Source of the DNA: Talpa occidentalis
Lineage: Eukaryota > Chordata > Mammalia > Eulipotyphla > Talpidae
Assembly: GCF_014898055.3 (NCBI RefSeq)
Contig: NW_023601543.1
Location: 64,183,782 to 64,247,781, forward strand
Length of the DNA stretch: 64,000 nt
Direction of reading: 5' to 3'
Made by a program: the position numbers and the translations under genes. The notes beneath the pieces were generated by a model. That model saw nothing but the letters and a program-made list of their open reading frames with translations, ran no database searches and was not told the origin of the DNA. Below are positions 1 through 10,447 of the stretch, piece after piece; the stretch's first letter is position 1, and the number at the start of each line of letters is the position of its first letter.

Positions 1-1760
1 TCTCAGCCTCCCTTGCAGCTACTGGCCAAGAGGATGGAAGCTAGAGTCTCTGGGTGGGGTTTCTGGAACGTTCCTTACAAGAGGCAGAATCAGCTTGGGA
101 GCTCCCTTCTGTCCTCTTTGCCTGCCTGGAATGTTGACACGGTAGCTAGAGTTCCAGTCGCCATCTTAAGAGCATGGGGTGACGGTCACTCCCTAAGAAC
201 GGAGGAGAGAAGGGTTGAGCCCTCGGTGTTCTCCCGGAGCAGCCCTGTCAGCCCTGAATGGTCTCCTCTGAACTGACATTACAGGAGAGAGAAAGAAATT
301 CCTCTCTTAAGCCATCAGTTTCCAGGCTTGTGTGACTGTGGTTGAACATAGTATCTAATTGTCAGGGCAATAAGTACTTTGATTTTCCAGGCCCAGAAAT
401 ATGTTCCCTGCAGCCTGGCGGGGTGCTCTGTAGGGTGGGGCCTGGCTGGAGGAGGAGCGGGCTGGGGAGCCTGCGACGGTGGCACTGATGGAAAAGAGGC
501 AGAAAGACGCTCCGCGCTGATGACTCTGTAGCTGAGAAATTGGCAGGCGGCGTGAGCCCCTCTGAGGATCTCGAAACAGACGGTGTTTGAAGTGGGGTGG
601 GGATGCCATCCTGCGTCTTCTCAGAAGCACCTGAGGATAAAAGCTCTGGAAGCCGAGGTGTCTGTGAAAGTGACATGCCGAGAATCACTAAATGGCTGTG
701 AAGGCACCTGAGATCCTTTATGCTCCCTCCGCGTGGAGCAGAAGGCCCCTCTGCTTAGGCAGACGTTGTCCTATCCTCGAGGGGTCAGTGTGAGTGGCGT
801 TTGTCTGCTGGGGTGTCACCAGTGGGGAGGGGGGAGCCGTCGCGGCACAGAGCATGTGGGCAAGGCATTCGGCGGCATCCTCTCCCCGGGCACGCACTCA
901 ACATACCAAATGAACCTGAAGCCGGGATTCGTACATGACAGCAGGGAGATAAGCAGGGAAGAAAAGGCGCACGAGGGGGATGATGAATATTCTATTTGTG
1001 ACATTTTTCCTGTATTCAGTCAAATAGAAGAAAGTGTTCAAATAACGAGCAGTCACTTTGGTGGCTAGTGTGGCAGCTCCTTGGTAAAACAGTACTTGCT
1101 CCCTTCGGAGGAGGGGCAGCCTTTTGTGGGGTGCTGGGGGGCAAAAAGGGGGTGGGAGCAGGATCAGGGTAAAGATTCTGGAAGAACATTCCATGTCTGG
1201 GTCTGCCCTTGACTTGCTGGAAGGTCCGTGAGCCTCTCGTGTTCTGTTCTTCCTCCCATGGAAGGAATGGAAAGTTGTTCAGAGGTGGGTGGGAGGATCC
1301 AAATGGGGTGCTGGGGGCTCTGAATCCTAGCAATGGGTACAGGGGTGCCCTGCCCCGGGCCCACCTCCCCAGCCCCAACTTTGTTCCTGCTTTGCCACTA
1401 AAGGCAGATGGTGGAAGGCACACATGCTGGCTGTGAGCTATGTGGGATATCTCTCTCAGGCGGGCTGCCCTTGATTGGGGTGGGATTAGGTCTGGGAGAG
1501 AAGGAAAGGAAGGCAACATGGAATGTGGTTCAGAGCTGAATAGCACTGTTGGCAGCTGGGGCTCATTCCCACAGAGGAGCTCAAAGAGACAAAGTAGAGC
1601 ATGCTCACAGGGCAGAGAAGCTGGGGTATTAGCCACCAACTCCTGTCCATGGTTAATTGAGAGCCACTCCCAGGAATGCCAACTCCCCAAGCCTTCAACC
1701 TGACCCTGCCCCACAGCCTAAGGTGCTCCCGTGGGCAGGAAAACCCTCAGAGTTACAGGT
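1..1760. other. Unique non-coding sequence, nothing recognised
   Basis: No repeat family, RNA gene or coding exon could be recognised here. An unbroken minus-strand frame of 232 codons (1016-1714) is the longest in the window. It has no domain I recognise and is rich in Ser, Pro and Leu, as random GC-rich DNA often is. Shorter frames overlap it on both strands, so I treat it as chance. Confidence 0.5.
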
Positions 1761-1800
1761 GGGTGCAGTAAGACACTTGTGGGTGCAGTAAGACACTTGT
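1761..1800. repeat. Perfect 20-bp tandem duplication
   Basis: A 20-bp unit beginning GGGTGCAGTAAG occurs at 1761-1780 and again, without a mismatch, at 1781-1800. Identity of both units inside otherwise unique DNA suggests a recent replication-slippage duplication. Copy number may vary between individuals. Confidence 0.97.
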
Positions 1801-2557
1801 GGGGTGGGATCAGTCAGTGCCAAGGGGTATGGGCGGGGTGTGGGCAGTGACTGCTACAGTGCTTGGGCAGTGCGTCACCTGGGTGTGCATACAGGTCTGG
1901 GCCAAGTAAAATGCCGTCACATTTTACTGTTTTCCTCCAGATCCACCCCAGCCTTCTTTCCCCCCACCCCTGCTCTGTCTCATAAGGAACCGCACTTCCT
2001 GCTCCCTTGCTCTCTGACTTCCTAGTATGTTTGTCCCGTGGGAGACACTGATGGAAGTCCTGAGGCAGGAAGAGGGAAGAAGTCAGAGTATTTCCTTCCC
2101 ATTCTGTGCAGTGGATTCAGCCACTGGGTCTCCTGCACAGGTTTAGTTCCCCCTGATAGACTGTGGTCCCAACTTTTTACCTGGTGCCTCTGGCTTCTGG
2201 GCTGTACTTCTCCCATCTTCTTTTGTGCTTCTAGCTTGGAATGATTGGGCCTGCTCTATTGCACCTCTGCCATTACCCGGGAAGCCCAGTAGCAGCTGCC
2301 CCTCCACCTAGGACACAGCGTGAGACTCCATCTCAGTGTGTGATAAAAAGCCACGCCCAGGCTGACCAGCCAGAAAGCAGAGCTGCCCAGTCAGGCCCAG
2401 CTGCTATGCAGCAACAGCTGACCGGTAGACCATCCATTCCCAGAGCCCTTTATAACAAACACTACTGTGTCTTCAGGGAAAGCTGAAGCGTAAGAGGCTC
2501 CTTCAGGGTAGTGAGAGCTCAGGAAAAGGGAGCAGGAGATAACATTTTGTGGAGGAG
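1801..2557. other. Unique non-coding sequence
   Basis: Nothing recognisable. The short frames present have no known domain. Confidence 0.5.
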
Positions 2558-2697
2558 CTGTTTGTACCAGGCACTGTGCAAGAGGCTTTGTTTGTGTTAC
2601 CTCCTTGAATCCCTGTGAACAACACCTCGTGAGATACATACCGCTCTCGCTCTCATTGTTTTGCAGATGAGGAAAATGAGCCTGGGCGGCATTCATT
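2558..2697 (-). repeat. MIR SINE fragment
   Basis: The stretch reads as the reverse complement of the MIR core. It has a CCAGGCACTGTGC-like segment near 2570, then a TTTTGCAGATGAGGAAA motif near 2660. MIR is an old tRNA-derived SINE shared by all mammals, and this copy is heavily diverged and non-functional. Confidence 0.7.
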
Positions 2698-3035
2698 GTC
2701 TTCACCTTCAAGGTCGTAAGTTGTTTCTCTCTGCTTGCACGCAGATCTCATTTGAATTTAGGTTTGGGGTCTGTGGTCACACCTGTTCTCTGTGGCCATG
2801 CCCCAAGAACCAGCTTGAGGGAGCCACCAGACTGAAACTGCTTCCCAAGGACTCAGCCACTTCTGGGGAGCCTTGGGAGAACTGATCTCTCCAGAATGTA
2901 CTCATTGTCTTCTGTCTTTGAAGACATTTCCTACGGGATCAGATTAGGTCCACTGAGTGCTAATCATATCCAGTGATGTCTGTATGACATCAAGGCTGTA
3001 GTTATGTTTGAGGCTTCAAATTTAGTGATAACTCA
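2698..3035. other. Unique non-coding sequence
   Basis: Nothing recognised in this stretch. Confidence 0.5.
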
Positions 3036-3118
3036 GATTAATTCATTTGGCAAATAATTACCGATCACCCACTATGAGGCAGGCACCATTCAAGGAGCCA
3101 GGAATGCAAAAATGCGTA
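3036..3118 (+). repeat. Old L2/MIR-era repeat fragment
   Basis: The segment follows the familiar pattern of a CAAATAATTA-like start, then CACCCACTATGAGGCAGGCACC, then a 'GGAGCCAGGAATGCA' continuation. This matches a common ancient mammalian repeat (L2 or related). The exact family is not assigned. Confidence 0.5.
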
Positions 3119-3564
3119 AGTCACAAAATGCAATTTGAATTTTAGTAATATTTTGCTTTCGTATGGCTACCTAAAATATTCTTATGGATTTTAGTTCCCT
3201 CTGAAGAGCTAAAATCAAATGGCATTTTGGGGCTCTCCTTGTGTCTTTTGGAACGATGATGGGAAGGACTCTGACGTGGATGGAGACGGATTTTCTCTCT
3301 CTCAACTCCTATCCGTGGGCCCATGAGTCATCAATAAGGACTGAAGGCCTTTCCTGACAGTTGTGCTTAACATGCAAGAAGAGGAGGAGTGTTGTTTTTT
3401 CAAATACGTGATGAGGAAAGTCCTGTGATGGGCAAGTCTACCCTCACCCCAGTTACCCTTCCCAGGCAGTTCTGTGATTTGGGGTTGGGGCAGCTATGGG
3501 ATCTTCTGACTCTGAAAACAACGGCCCTTGTCACTGTGGAGTAATACCCCCGACGCAGAGTTCT
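3119..3564. other. Unique non-coding sequence
   Basis: Nothing recognised. The sequence is AT-rich near 3140-3230 and mixed after that. Confidence 0.45.
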
Positions 3565-3740
3565 GAAAACTGGTCCCTCCAAGCCTGCCTCTGAATCATG
3601 TGGGGGCTTGGGAAAGTACAGATGCCTTGGGCACACCCCAGATTTACTGACTCCAAATCCGGGAGGCCGGGATCAGAGGAGTTGCATTTCTAAAACATCC
3701 CCAATCTCCCCCTCCCACCCTGCTGAATCGTAGGCACTCT
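3565..3740. mobile_element. MER5-like hAT-Charlie fragment
   Basis: Motifs typical of this small non-autonomous DNA transposon group are present in order: a 'GCTTGGGAAAGTACAGATGCC' segment, CACACCCCAGATTTACTGA, and 'GAGGAGTTGCATTTCTAAA'. The copy is diverged and has no recognisable terminal repeats. Confidence 0.5.
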
Positions 3741-3879
3741 CAACTTTGAGATTACACTCATGCTTACTGCAGCTTGCATCTCATGCTAATATTTTCTCTT
3801 TAGTGTTCTGATTTCTAGAATAAATAAATGTAAAATTTTCTCTTTAAACTTGGAGACATAGGTTATAAAAGGGGAGGGA

Positions 3880-4265
3880 TACTGTTGCAGTTATTTATTG
3901 CTGCCAAACAAGCCATCCCAAAGCACAGTGGCATTAAACAGCAGCCTCTTATTATTTCTCCTGATTCTGTGGTTGACAGAACTCAGCTGGCTGGTTGTCG
4001 CCTGGGGTCTCATGTGGTTGTAGTTGGAAGACAGTCGGGCTGGAGTCACCTGAAGCCTCGACTGGGATGGACCTTCACGATGGCTTCTTTACTCACAGGT
4101 CTGGTGCCCTGTGCTCCTCTACAAAGCTTCTCTCCAGAACACTGGCCTAGACTTGCATCAAGGTGGCTCAGGCAGGAAGTGGAAACCTCCAGTCTCTTAA
4201 ATATGAAGTATGCAACCGACAAAGCTTGGAATTCTATTAGTCAAAGTAGTCTCAGAAGAGACTAG
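3880..4265 (-). mobile_element. Old MLT1-like (MaLR) LTR, reverse orientation
   Basis: It opens with TTATTTATTGCTGCC...AAACAAGCC..CCAAAGCACAGTGGC and continues to TCTGTGGTTGACAGAACTCAGCTGG. This is the reverse-complement pattern of an LTR ending in '...GCCACTAAGTTT...GTTACAGCAGCAATA'. No internal retroviral sequence adjoins it, so it is a solo LTR. The subfamily is uncertain. Confidence 0.55.
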
Positions 4266-4298
4266 ATTAAGAGGTGGATCAGTGGGGAGTGGTAGGGA

Positions 4299-5295
4299 CA
4301 GGGCTGGTCCCACAATTTCCAGGGCCCAGTGCAAAATAAAAAGACAGGGAGGGGGCCCCTATTCGAAAAAACCAGGAAAGAAATACTGCTACAGGTACAA
4401 AAATATAAACCTTTCTCCCTTTCTCCCATGGATTTTCTCTCTCAACTTGTCAAGGTGTTTTTTATTTGCAATTTGATGTGGTTCTAAGTAAAGAAAAATT
4501 AAAAATTTAAATGATTAACATGAATTTACCATTCATCTACATGTCGTGCAATGTCAGTTTTAAATGCAAATATAAGAACATTTAGCTCTTACACAGAATT
4601 GTTGAAACAACATAACGTGTGTTTCATAGCTTGTACATGCATATATATATATCTTGCTCTTTACCGGAACAGTGGGAACACAAAAGCCAAGTGGCCTGCT
4701 TTATTTGACTTCTTGATATGTTCGCATTCTGCCCACACTTTACCTTCTGCCTACCAATGAGTAAAGAAGGACTGAAAGGAAAGGAACTCTGGACAGCCGC
4801 CTTTCCCTGTCCATCTGTTATAGTGTGCTTGATTGCCTAATGCAGGGACATAACACAGGAAATAATATAGGATTCGTTGGTTTTTTGCATTGTGTCAAAT
4901 GCCATTGCTTTCTTTCTGCATTTGGAGAAAGTACAGTTTCAATGGCAATCATGGTCTCTTAGGGTAGCTCACCCAGTTACTCAGTCATCGACACACTCAG
5001 CTTGCACTTGCTTTGTGCCTCTCTGTAGCTCAAGCATTGTGGGTTCACCAGAATCCCATGTTCGTGGGAATCCTAAGCAGCAGCACAAGGGGCAACAAGA
5101 AATGGCGAACACACATATTCTATGTAGCTCCTCTACTGATGCGCATCCTCCATGGTCCCTTCAGACTTTACTTACGAAGTTCAAGCTCGAGCATAAAGTT
5201 ATTAAGTATGTCAAGATGGCAACCAAGCAGGAGGCCATTCTCATATGGGAGCCCCTTGTGACTGCTCAGCTTGCATGTCCATGAGGTTGGCCCTG
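4299..5295. mobile_element. Candidate ~1-kb non-autonomous DNA transposon
   Basis: The left end CAGGGCTGGTCC (4299-4310) is an imperfect inverted match to the right end GGTTGGCCCTG (5285-5295). Inside each end lie GGGCCCAGTGCAAAAT and a 'GAGCCCCTTGTGACTGC' segment, a pairing I associate with hAT-type elements. The interior is AT-rich, with a (AT)n run near 4640, and encodes no recognisable transposase. No clear 8-bp target duplication was found. It could instead be two separate fragments. Confidence 0.45.
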
Positions 5296-5494
5296 GGCAT
5301 GCCCATGTACAGTGGATACACTGATAAATGTTTAACAAATCAGAAAAAAAAGTGTCTCAATTGTATCATTTGCCACCATGGCTGATTTCAAGCTAATAAC
5401 ATGGAGAGCTGGTGTGAACCAGCTCCAGAACATGGGGGTGGGTTCCAGAACTGGGGGAAGGAATTGATTGTGGTCTTCTTTGGGGACAAGCCAA

Positions 5495-5732
5495 CACACA
5501 TACATTGACCCTTAAAGAGAAGGGAAGATACATATACATGTAGGTGTGTGTATATGTGTGTGTGTAGAATGAAAAAAGATGGAAAGGATATATACTGAAA
5601 TGTTAACAGTGATTATTTCTTGGTCATAGGATTAGAGGTGATAATAAAATAATTATTTTTGCTTATCTGTAGTATCCACATTTTCTAAAATAGATATGCA
5701 TTACCTCTGTAATAAAAAAATGACAAAAAGCA
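5495..5732 (+). mobile_element. L1 3'-end fragment
   Basis: The segment 'GAAATGTTAACAGTGATTAT' followed by TCTTGGTCATAGGATTAGAGGTGA, a T-rich part and TAATAAAAAAATGAC matches the 3' UTR layout of old L1 copies on the plus strand. A TG/TA-rich microsatellite (about 5535-5566) lies inside. The copy is truncated and carries no reading frame. Confidence 0.55.
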
Positions 5733-6594
5733 TTCACAAAATGTCTCGAAAAAGTTAGTACAATCTTTAAAGCCTGGGTTTTGGTGGTGCAAGTCTGTAA
5801 GAGTTGCTACATGCCATGAATAATTTACAAATTAAATTGATTTTAAAGCACAGCTAAAATAAATTTGATAAGATGGGGCACAGTTATGTTCTTTCTTATC
5901 ATTCACATTTGTACATTTTATAGTCAATGAAGAGTGACAGACACTATTTAGAATTCCAGCAAGGAGCAACCATAACTGTTTGTCACCTGCTCAGCATCTA
6001 AACAATGGACCGACTCTCACCTGCCCAGCCTGGGCTGGAGCCCGGCCTCCAGAGTCCACACTAAATAACAGCCTGTGACCAGCGGGGCAGGAAGGAGGAG
6101 GGGATGGTGTCTTATGAGAACAGTAAGGAGTGTTAAGATACTTCAGGGAGACATAAGGGGAGGGGAGAATGAAGGGGGTGTCAGCGAGGATCAGAATCCT
6201 GCACAGAGACTATGAAATAGCGTTTCAAAGAAACAAGACAGGGAAACATTTCGGGTCAGCACTTGGAGAAGGAGAAACAGAGCAATGAGGGTTGGGGGGA
6301 AGGGACTGACATGAGAGATTCTAGCGAGATCCCTGGGAGAAATTAGGCCTGTATGAGTCTGCGTCCTGTGCCCTTATTTGGATGGTCAGAGGATGGGGCA
6401 AAGAGATTCCTAATTATCTTCGGGGTGGTGGGGAACGACCACATTCTAATAAAATGAGCTGTGGTCTTCAAGGAACCTAGCTGGGGGCTCTGCGGAAGAG
6501 GGGCTCGCCTCTGGCTTGTTGGAAGGGAGGATTAAGGGTTTGTTTGCCTCATCTTTGTTGCATTTGGTGACGCACCAGGGCCACTGCCTGGCTT
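5733..6594. other. Unique non-coding sequence
   Basis: Purine-rich in the middle (about 6090-6300). No repeat or exon was recognised. Confidence 0.45.
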
Positions 6595-6718
6595 CCCAAA
6601 TTCTGTGGTACTTACCATCACCCCCAGAGCTGCTTAAAAGGCCAATTTGGCAAGTCTGGGGTGGGCAGGAGATTTGCATTTCTAAAGGTTTCCAGGTGAT
6701 GCCCACTGCTGCAGGTGT
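6595..6718. mobile_element. MER5-like hAT-Charlie fragment
   Basis: The order ACTTACCATCACC, GAGCTGCTTAAAA, GGAGATTTGCATTTCTAA, TTTCCAGGTGATGCC follows the body of this small DNA transposon. It is diverged, with no terminal repeats visible. Confidence 0.45.
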
Positions 6719-6981
6719 GTGGACCTCAGTTAGCAGCTGGGTCTTTGAGGGCAAATCCTAGATGGGGCAGTTCTCACCTCCACAGTCTGGTCTAATGAAG
6801 CGCAGGCTAGGTGGACCGTCCTCCCCAGGCCTTTTGCAGGAGCTGGGCCATGGTTGGGAGGAAGCAGCAGGGCAATTTCCCCACATCCCTTTCTTCCTGT
6901 TTGGGTATTCGGTTTTTCTCCGCCCGCTCTCGCATTTGCCTCCCTCCGTCTTTCCTTCTCTGCACGCCTTCCTCTTTGCAG

Positions 6982-7093
6982 CAACCTCGTCATTATGGCA
7001 GGAGATTTATTTTTAGAGTCAAGGCCACAGAGTTGCAGATTCGGCAAGGCCTAAAACAAATCGACAAACGGAAAGTGTTTGTCTTTGAAGCGG
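6982..7093 (+). other. Possible 112-bp exon or conserved regulatory block
   Basis: A long pyrimidine tract (about 6930-6979) runs into CTCTTTGCAG, a strong 3' splice-site match. After 112 bp comes GCGG|GTGAGT, a strong 5' splice-site match. One forward frame is open across the block, encoding a basic peptide containing ELQIRQGLKQIDKRKVF, which I do not recognise. No partner exons were found. The block also holds a MEF2-type site, TTATTTTTAG (7007-7016), and a TCF-like CTTTGAA, so a non-coding element is equally plausible. Confidence 0.3.
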
Positions 7094-7270
7094 GTGAGTG
7101 AGGGGCCCGCTCGCCAGAACTGTCAAGAAGCTCTTATCTCCGCTGGTTTTCCGAGTGCCCACGTGGGCTGGCTCCTTCCCCTCCCAGATCAGAAAGGAAG
7201 TTGAAACACAAGAAGCAACTGAAATCTCATAATCTTTCCCCTGTGAGATCTTGCCAAATCCTACTTTTAG

Positions 7271-7348
7271 CTGACCTAATAGTCCCTCTCTCACAAGTGA
7301 CTGCACAAATCAGTTGTCTGGACATTCATTTTGTAGGTAGAAGGTGGA
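7271..7348 (+). repeat. Diverged direct repeat, copy 1
   Basis: About 75 bp, containing AAGTGACTGCAC, AATCAGTTGTCTGGACAT and TTGTAGGTAGAAGGTGGA, matches 8451-8523 in the same order and orientation with scattered mismatches. The similarity fades on both sides. It is either an old local duplication or two copies of an unnamed dispersed repeat. Confidence 0.75.
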
Positions 7349-7459
7349 TGGCAGAGGTGGTGGGTTCCAGAAAAGGAGCAAGTAGAAACCAGATGAGGTT
7401 GGGCCATGTCTAGGGCCCAAATTTTGAGTGAAGTGATCAGGGCTAGAAAGTAATGTTCT

Positions 7460-7774
7460 CAAATCTCCAGCAAAACTGACAAAAAAAACAAGAAAGAAGG
7501 CACACATTTGCAAATATCAGGCATGAAACAGAAGAAATCACCACAGAACCTGTAGACATGAAAAGGGAAATGAGCACGGCTATCAAGCGCCCCATCCTCT
7601 GTATCTTAACTGTGTCAGCATCAGCAACTGGGTTGGAACATCGTATTGTAGTGTTGCAAGATGTTAGTGGATGGGGAAAGCTGGCCAAAGGTACAACGGG
7701 TCTCGATTATTTCCTACAAACCCATGTGCAGCCACAACTATCTCAAAATTAAAAGTTTAACTAACAAACTTTAA
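7460..7774 (+). mobile_element. Internally deleted L1 insertion with target duplication
   Basis: Exact 13-bp copies of AAAGTAATGTTCT flank the element (7447-7459 and 7775-7787). The first part, with ACATTTGCAAATATCAGGC and 'ACAGAACCTGTAGACATGAAA', resembles the early ORF2 region of L1. The last part, TATTTCCTACAAACCCATGTG then CTATCTCAAAATTAAAAG, resembles the L1 3' end. Several kilobases between these parts are missing, so this is a short rearranged retrocopy with no coding capacity. Confidence 0.6.
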
Positions 7775-7787
7775 AAAGTAATGTTCT

Positions 7788-8450
7788 GACTTTTGGCTGA
7801 GGGTGAGAAACTGGGGTGATTTTCTGGAGTAGTAGGTTGTCACCCTTGGTGGGCACGACTACACTAGAGGGTGTGTAAAAAGTGCTCATTCTAATCCCTC
7901 CTCAGTGACTCAGAAGCTGGAGGACCGTGGGGTTGGGGAAAGCATGGAACGTCGCACTGATGCTTCCGAGCGTAGGGTTCTGGGCCACTCTTGAGGGGCC
8001 TGGCTCTGAGTGCTGACCGCTGGCTCAGGGGTGGCTGATATTGTTTTGCCCCTGGCTTCCCAAGTCTTTTTTGCTTGAGGGCTTTCTGAGACTGGCTACC
8101 TGGTGTGTGTGTGTGTGGGTTAATGTCCTCCAGCAGTGACCATCGCGTAGGAGATGGATGGATACTGAGCTACCCTGCCCTGCGGTGGGCCCACCTAGAG
8201 GTGTGCTCCAGGCAGACTTCCCCAGAGGCACACGGTGGGGTGCGGCCCTGGTGGCCCACAGCAGCAACCCGTTCATGAACTCACCCTCTGTTGGCTTTCC
8301 TCTTTTGCCTTCTCGTGACTTCATTTCCCTGCTGATGCTCCATGGGCCACCATCCCCATAAGCCATGGACACCCGAGTCCTTGTTTCCAGGTCTGCTTTG
8401 GGAGGAACCCAGAGTAAGACACCTGATCTCCATGATAAATCAGGGACTCC
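7788..8450. other. Unique sequence with short (TG)n run
   Basis: A short TG microsatellite sits at about 8103-8118. Nothing else was recognised. Confidence 0.45.
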
Positions 8451-8523
8451 CGGCCTAACAGTCTTTCTCTCCTAAGTGACTCATCGAATCAGTTGTCCAG
8501 ACATCTTGTAGGTAGAAGGTGGA
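8451..8523 (+). repeat. Diverged direct repeat, copy 2
   Basis: The partner of 7271-7348. It shares CTAAGTGACTCAT, AATCAGTTGTCCAGACAT and TTGTAGGTAGAAGGTGGA. The two copies are about 1.18 kb apart, and the L1 retrocopy at 7460-7774 lies between them. Confidence 0.75.
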
Positions 8524-8689
8524 GAAGTCTAGAGGCGAAAAGGGCAGAAATAGCAGCCGAGAGCATCCGGAGCCAGCATGGCCCCTCTATATGAGAGGGG
8601 GGTTGGCAGTGCTATTACCCCTGCATACCCCACAGAGCCCAGAGTGGGCCTCAGGAACATGAGCACAAAGACGAAGGCAAACAATTTAC

Positions 8690-8815
8690 AGAGAATTGAA
8701 TGTAATGTTAACTCCATGAGAGCGGGCACCTCTGCTAACATCACTGTGGTAAAGCCGGGCCTGGCCTCTAGTAGGTGGTCACTAATACTTCTTGAATGAA
8801 TGGATGAAGCAAAAA
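8690..8815 (+). repeat. L2 3'-end fragment
   Basis: The sequence reads AACTCCATGAGAGCGGGCACC, then GCCTGGCCTCTAGTAGGTGG and CTTGAATGAATGGATGAA. This is the standard order of the L2 LINE 3' end on the plus strand. It is a relic without coding content. Confidence 0.6.
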
Positions 8816-9030
8816 GATCAAAAAACTGTGGGGTTCCATAAAATGGGAAGGGATCGATGGTCTCCACTCCCTTGCCCAGCTCTTCCTGAATGTCTTCGTT
8901 CAGCTTTCCTCTGGATTCTGTGGGGTACCAGCCTTCTTTTGGTTATCCCCATCCAACATTTTCCTGCCCCCTGTAAGCTAGTTTGTCACACGCAGCCAAA
9001 AGAACTTCTACAAAGATAATAGTATAACAT

Positions 9031-9225
9031 TAAAGGCCATGGTTGTGCCAATGGTCTGTTTCTACCATGCTCATGTCCCCGAGTCCACAGTCACACTGTA
9101 TTTCCCAGCCTGCCTTGAAGTGAGGTGGAGGCCATGTGACTGAGTTCTTGCCTGTAGAAAGTAGGGACAAGCAATGTGCCTCAATCATAAAAATCTCCCA
9201 CTCAGAATCTTCCATTTTTCTCTTT
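9031..9225. repeat. Old interspersed repeat, family unnamed
   Basis: The segment GAGGCCATGTGACTGAGTTC followed by a GTAGAAAGTAGGGACAAGCAATG-like run resembles an old LTR or LINE piece I have seen in mammalian DNA. I cannot place it in a family. Confidence 0.35.
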
Positions 9226-10447
9226 TATTCCACTTTGACTTTGGAAGCCTGGGTTCCTGAGTCACCACATAGAAGACTGAGTGAGAAATGAGCCTTTTAC
9301 AGATTCCATTAAGTCATGGCCACTGGGGGGTATTTGTTACAGCGCCTTCCCTCTCTTGACTGACTGAAAGACCCCAGTCATGGCTGTTGACATGAAAGGG
9401 AGTGGGCAAAAGGGTAGCCTCAAACCTGAAGCAACTTGGAGGATTTTCTATGATGCTGATGGAAAGCGAGAAGCTCCAAGTCTTGCCCCATACTTCTAAA
9501 TTCTCCAAGGAGTCTCTGAAAATAAAACAGACAAGAATTCCATCACAGATCCCATCTGGTTGTGTTAGCTACAGAGAGTAAAATGTGAACAGAGAACCCA
9601 GAAGTGGGGGTAGCAGTGGTCCTGATCCCCTCCATCTCTCTCTCTCCCCCCCCTTAATCAAATAGAGATTTTGAATAGGGATGAATTTGCAGTTGTTGTT
9701 TTTTCCCACTGACCTGAGGCAGATAGCTATGATGCTAACATCTTACATTATTCATGAGGCTGCGCAGTGCTGGGGGAAGGATAGCCTGGTGGTTCTAGGT
9801 CTGTGACATCTGGGAAGGTCATACTCCCTTTCCCAACCTGTGTCCTGATTTGCAAAGTGGAGAGGGGGGATATGTGGGACAGACCATTTTTTGATGCGCC
9901 TCCCAGCGCTAATAGCCTGGAATTCAGCATCTGCCTGCCCAAAGGAAGGAGAGGTGCCTTTTGAAAATGAAATGAAACCTCGAGGTGAGTGGCTGAGCTT
10001 CATGATTGAAATCTCCAGGTTGCCTTTCTTCCCTGCCCTGAGGCTGAGAAACAGTGCAATAGCCGATGCTGCCTGGCCGGTTCCTGCTCTCCCCACAGTG
10101 GAAGGGGCGGGTCGCCATCGGAGAAAGAAGACTGCAGCCCTGCATCAAGCTGCCACGACTGTGACCTAGACTGCCCATCGCTGCAGAGGGCCAAACCGGG
10201 GAGGCCTGGCACATGGCCAGAGCTGTCACCGTCTGGGCATCTGAGCCCAGGGAGCCCCCGAGGTCAGCTGTCTCCCCAGAGTGGAGAGCAGCCAATTCGC
10301 ACTGTCTCAGCTGCCAGTGGCTGCCAAGTCACAGCAAAGAATACAAGGTACCAAAGACTGCCTGTGTGCTGCCGGCATCCACTCCCCTGACTGAAGTCCC
10401 GGCCAGGACCAGGCAGGCAGAGTGGCCTTCAGCAGACCTTGGCAGGG
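9226..10447. other. Unique non-coding sequence
   Basis: Isolated splice-like signals occur: CGCCTCCCAG before 9906, CTCGAG|GTGAGT at about 9982, and CTCTCCCCACAG before 10100. No peptide across them was recognised, and consecutive exons in a consistent phase could not be built, so none is called as an exon. Confidence 0.4.

Noticed and set aside
1016..1714. 232-codon minus-strand open frame
   Set aside because: Longest in the window, but no recognisable domain, low-complexity composition, no splice context, and other frames open across the same DNA.
9906..9982. 77-bp segment between an AG and GTGAGT
   Set aside because: The 3' splice site lacks a good pyrimidine tract, and no neighbouring exon or known peptide supports it.
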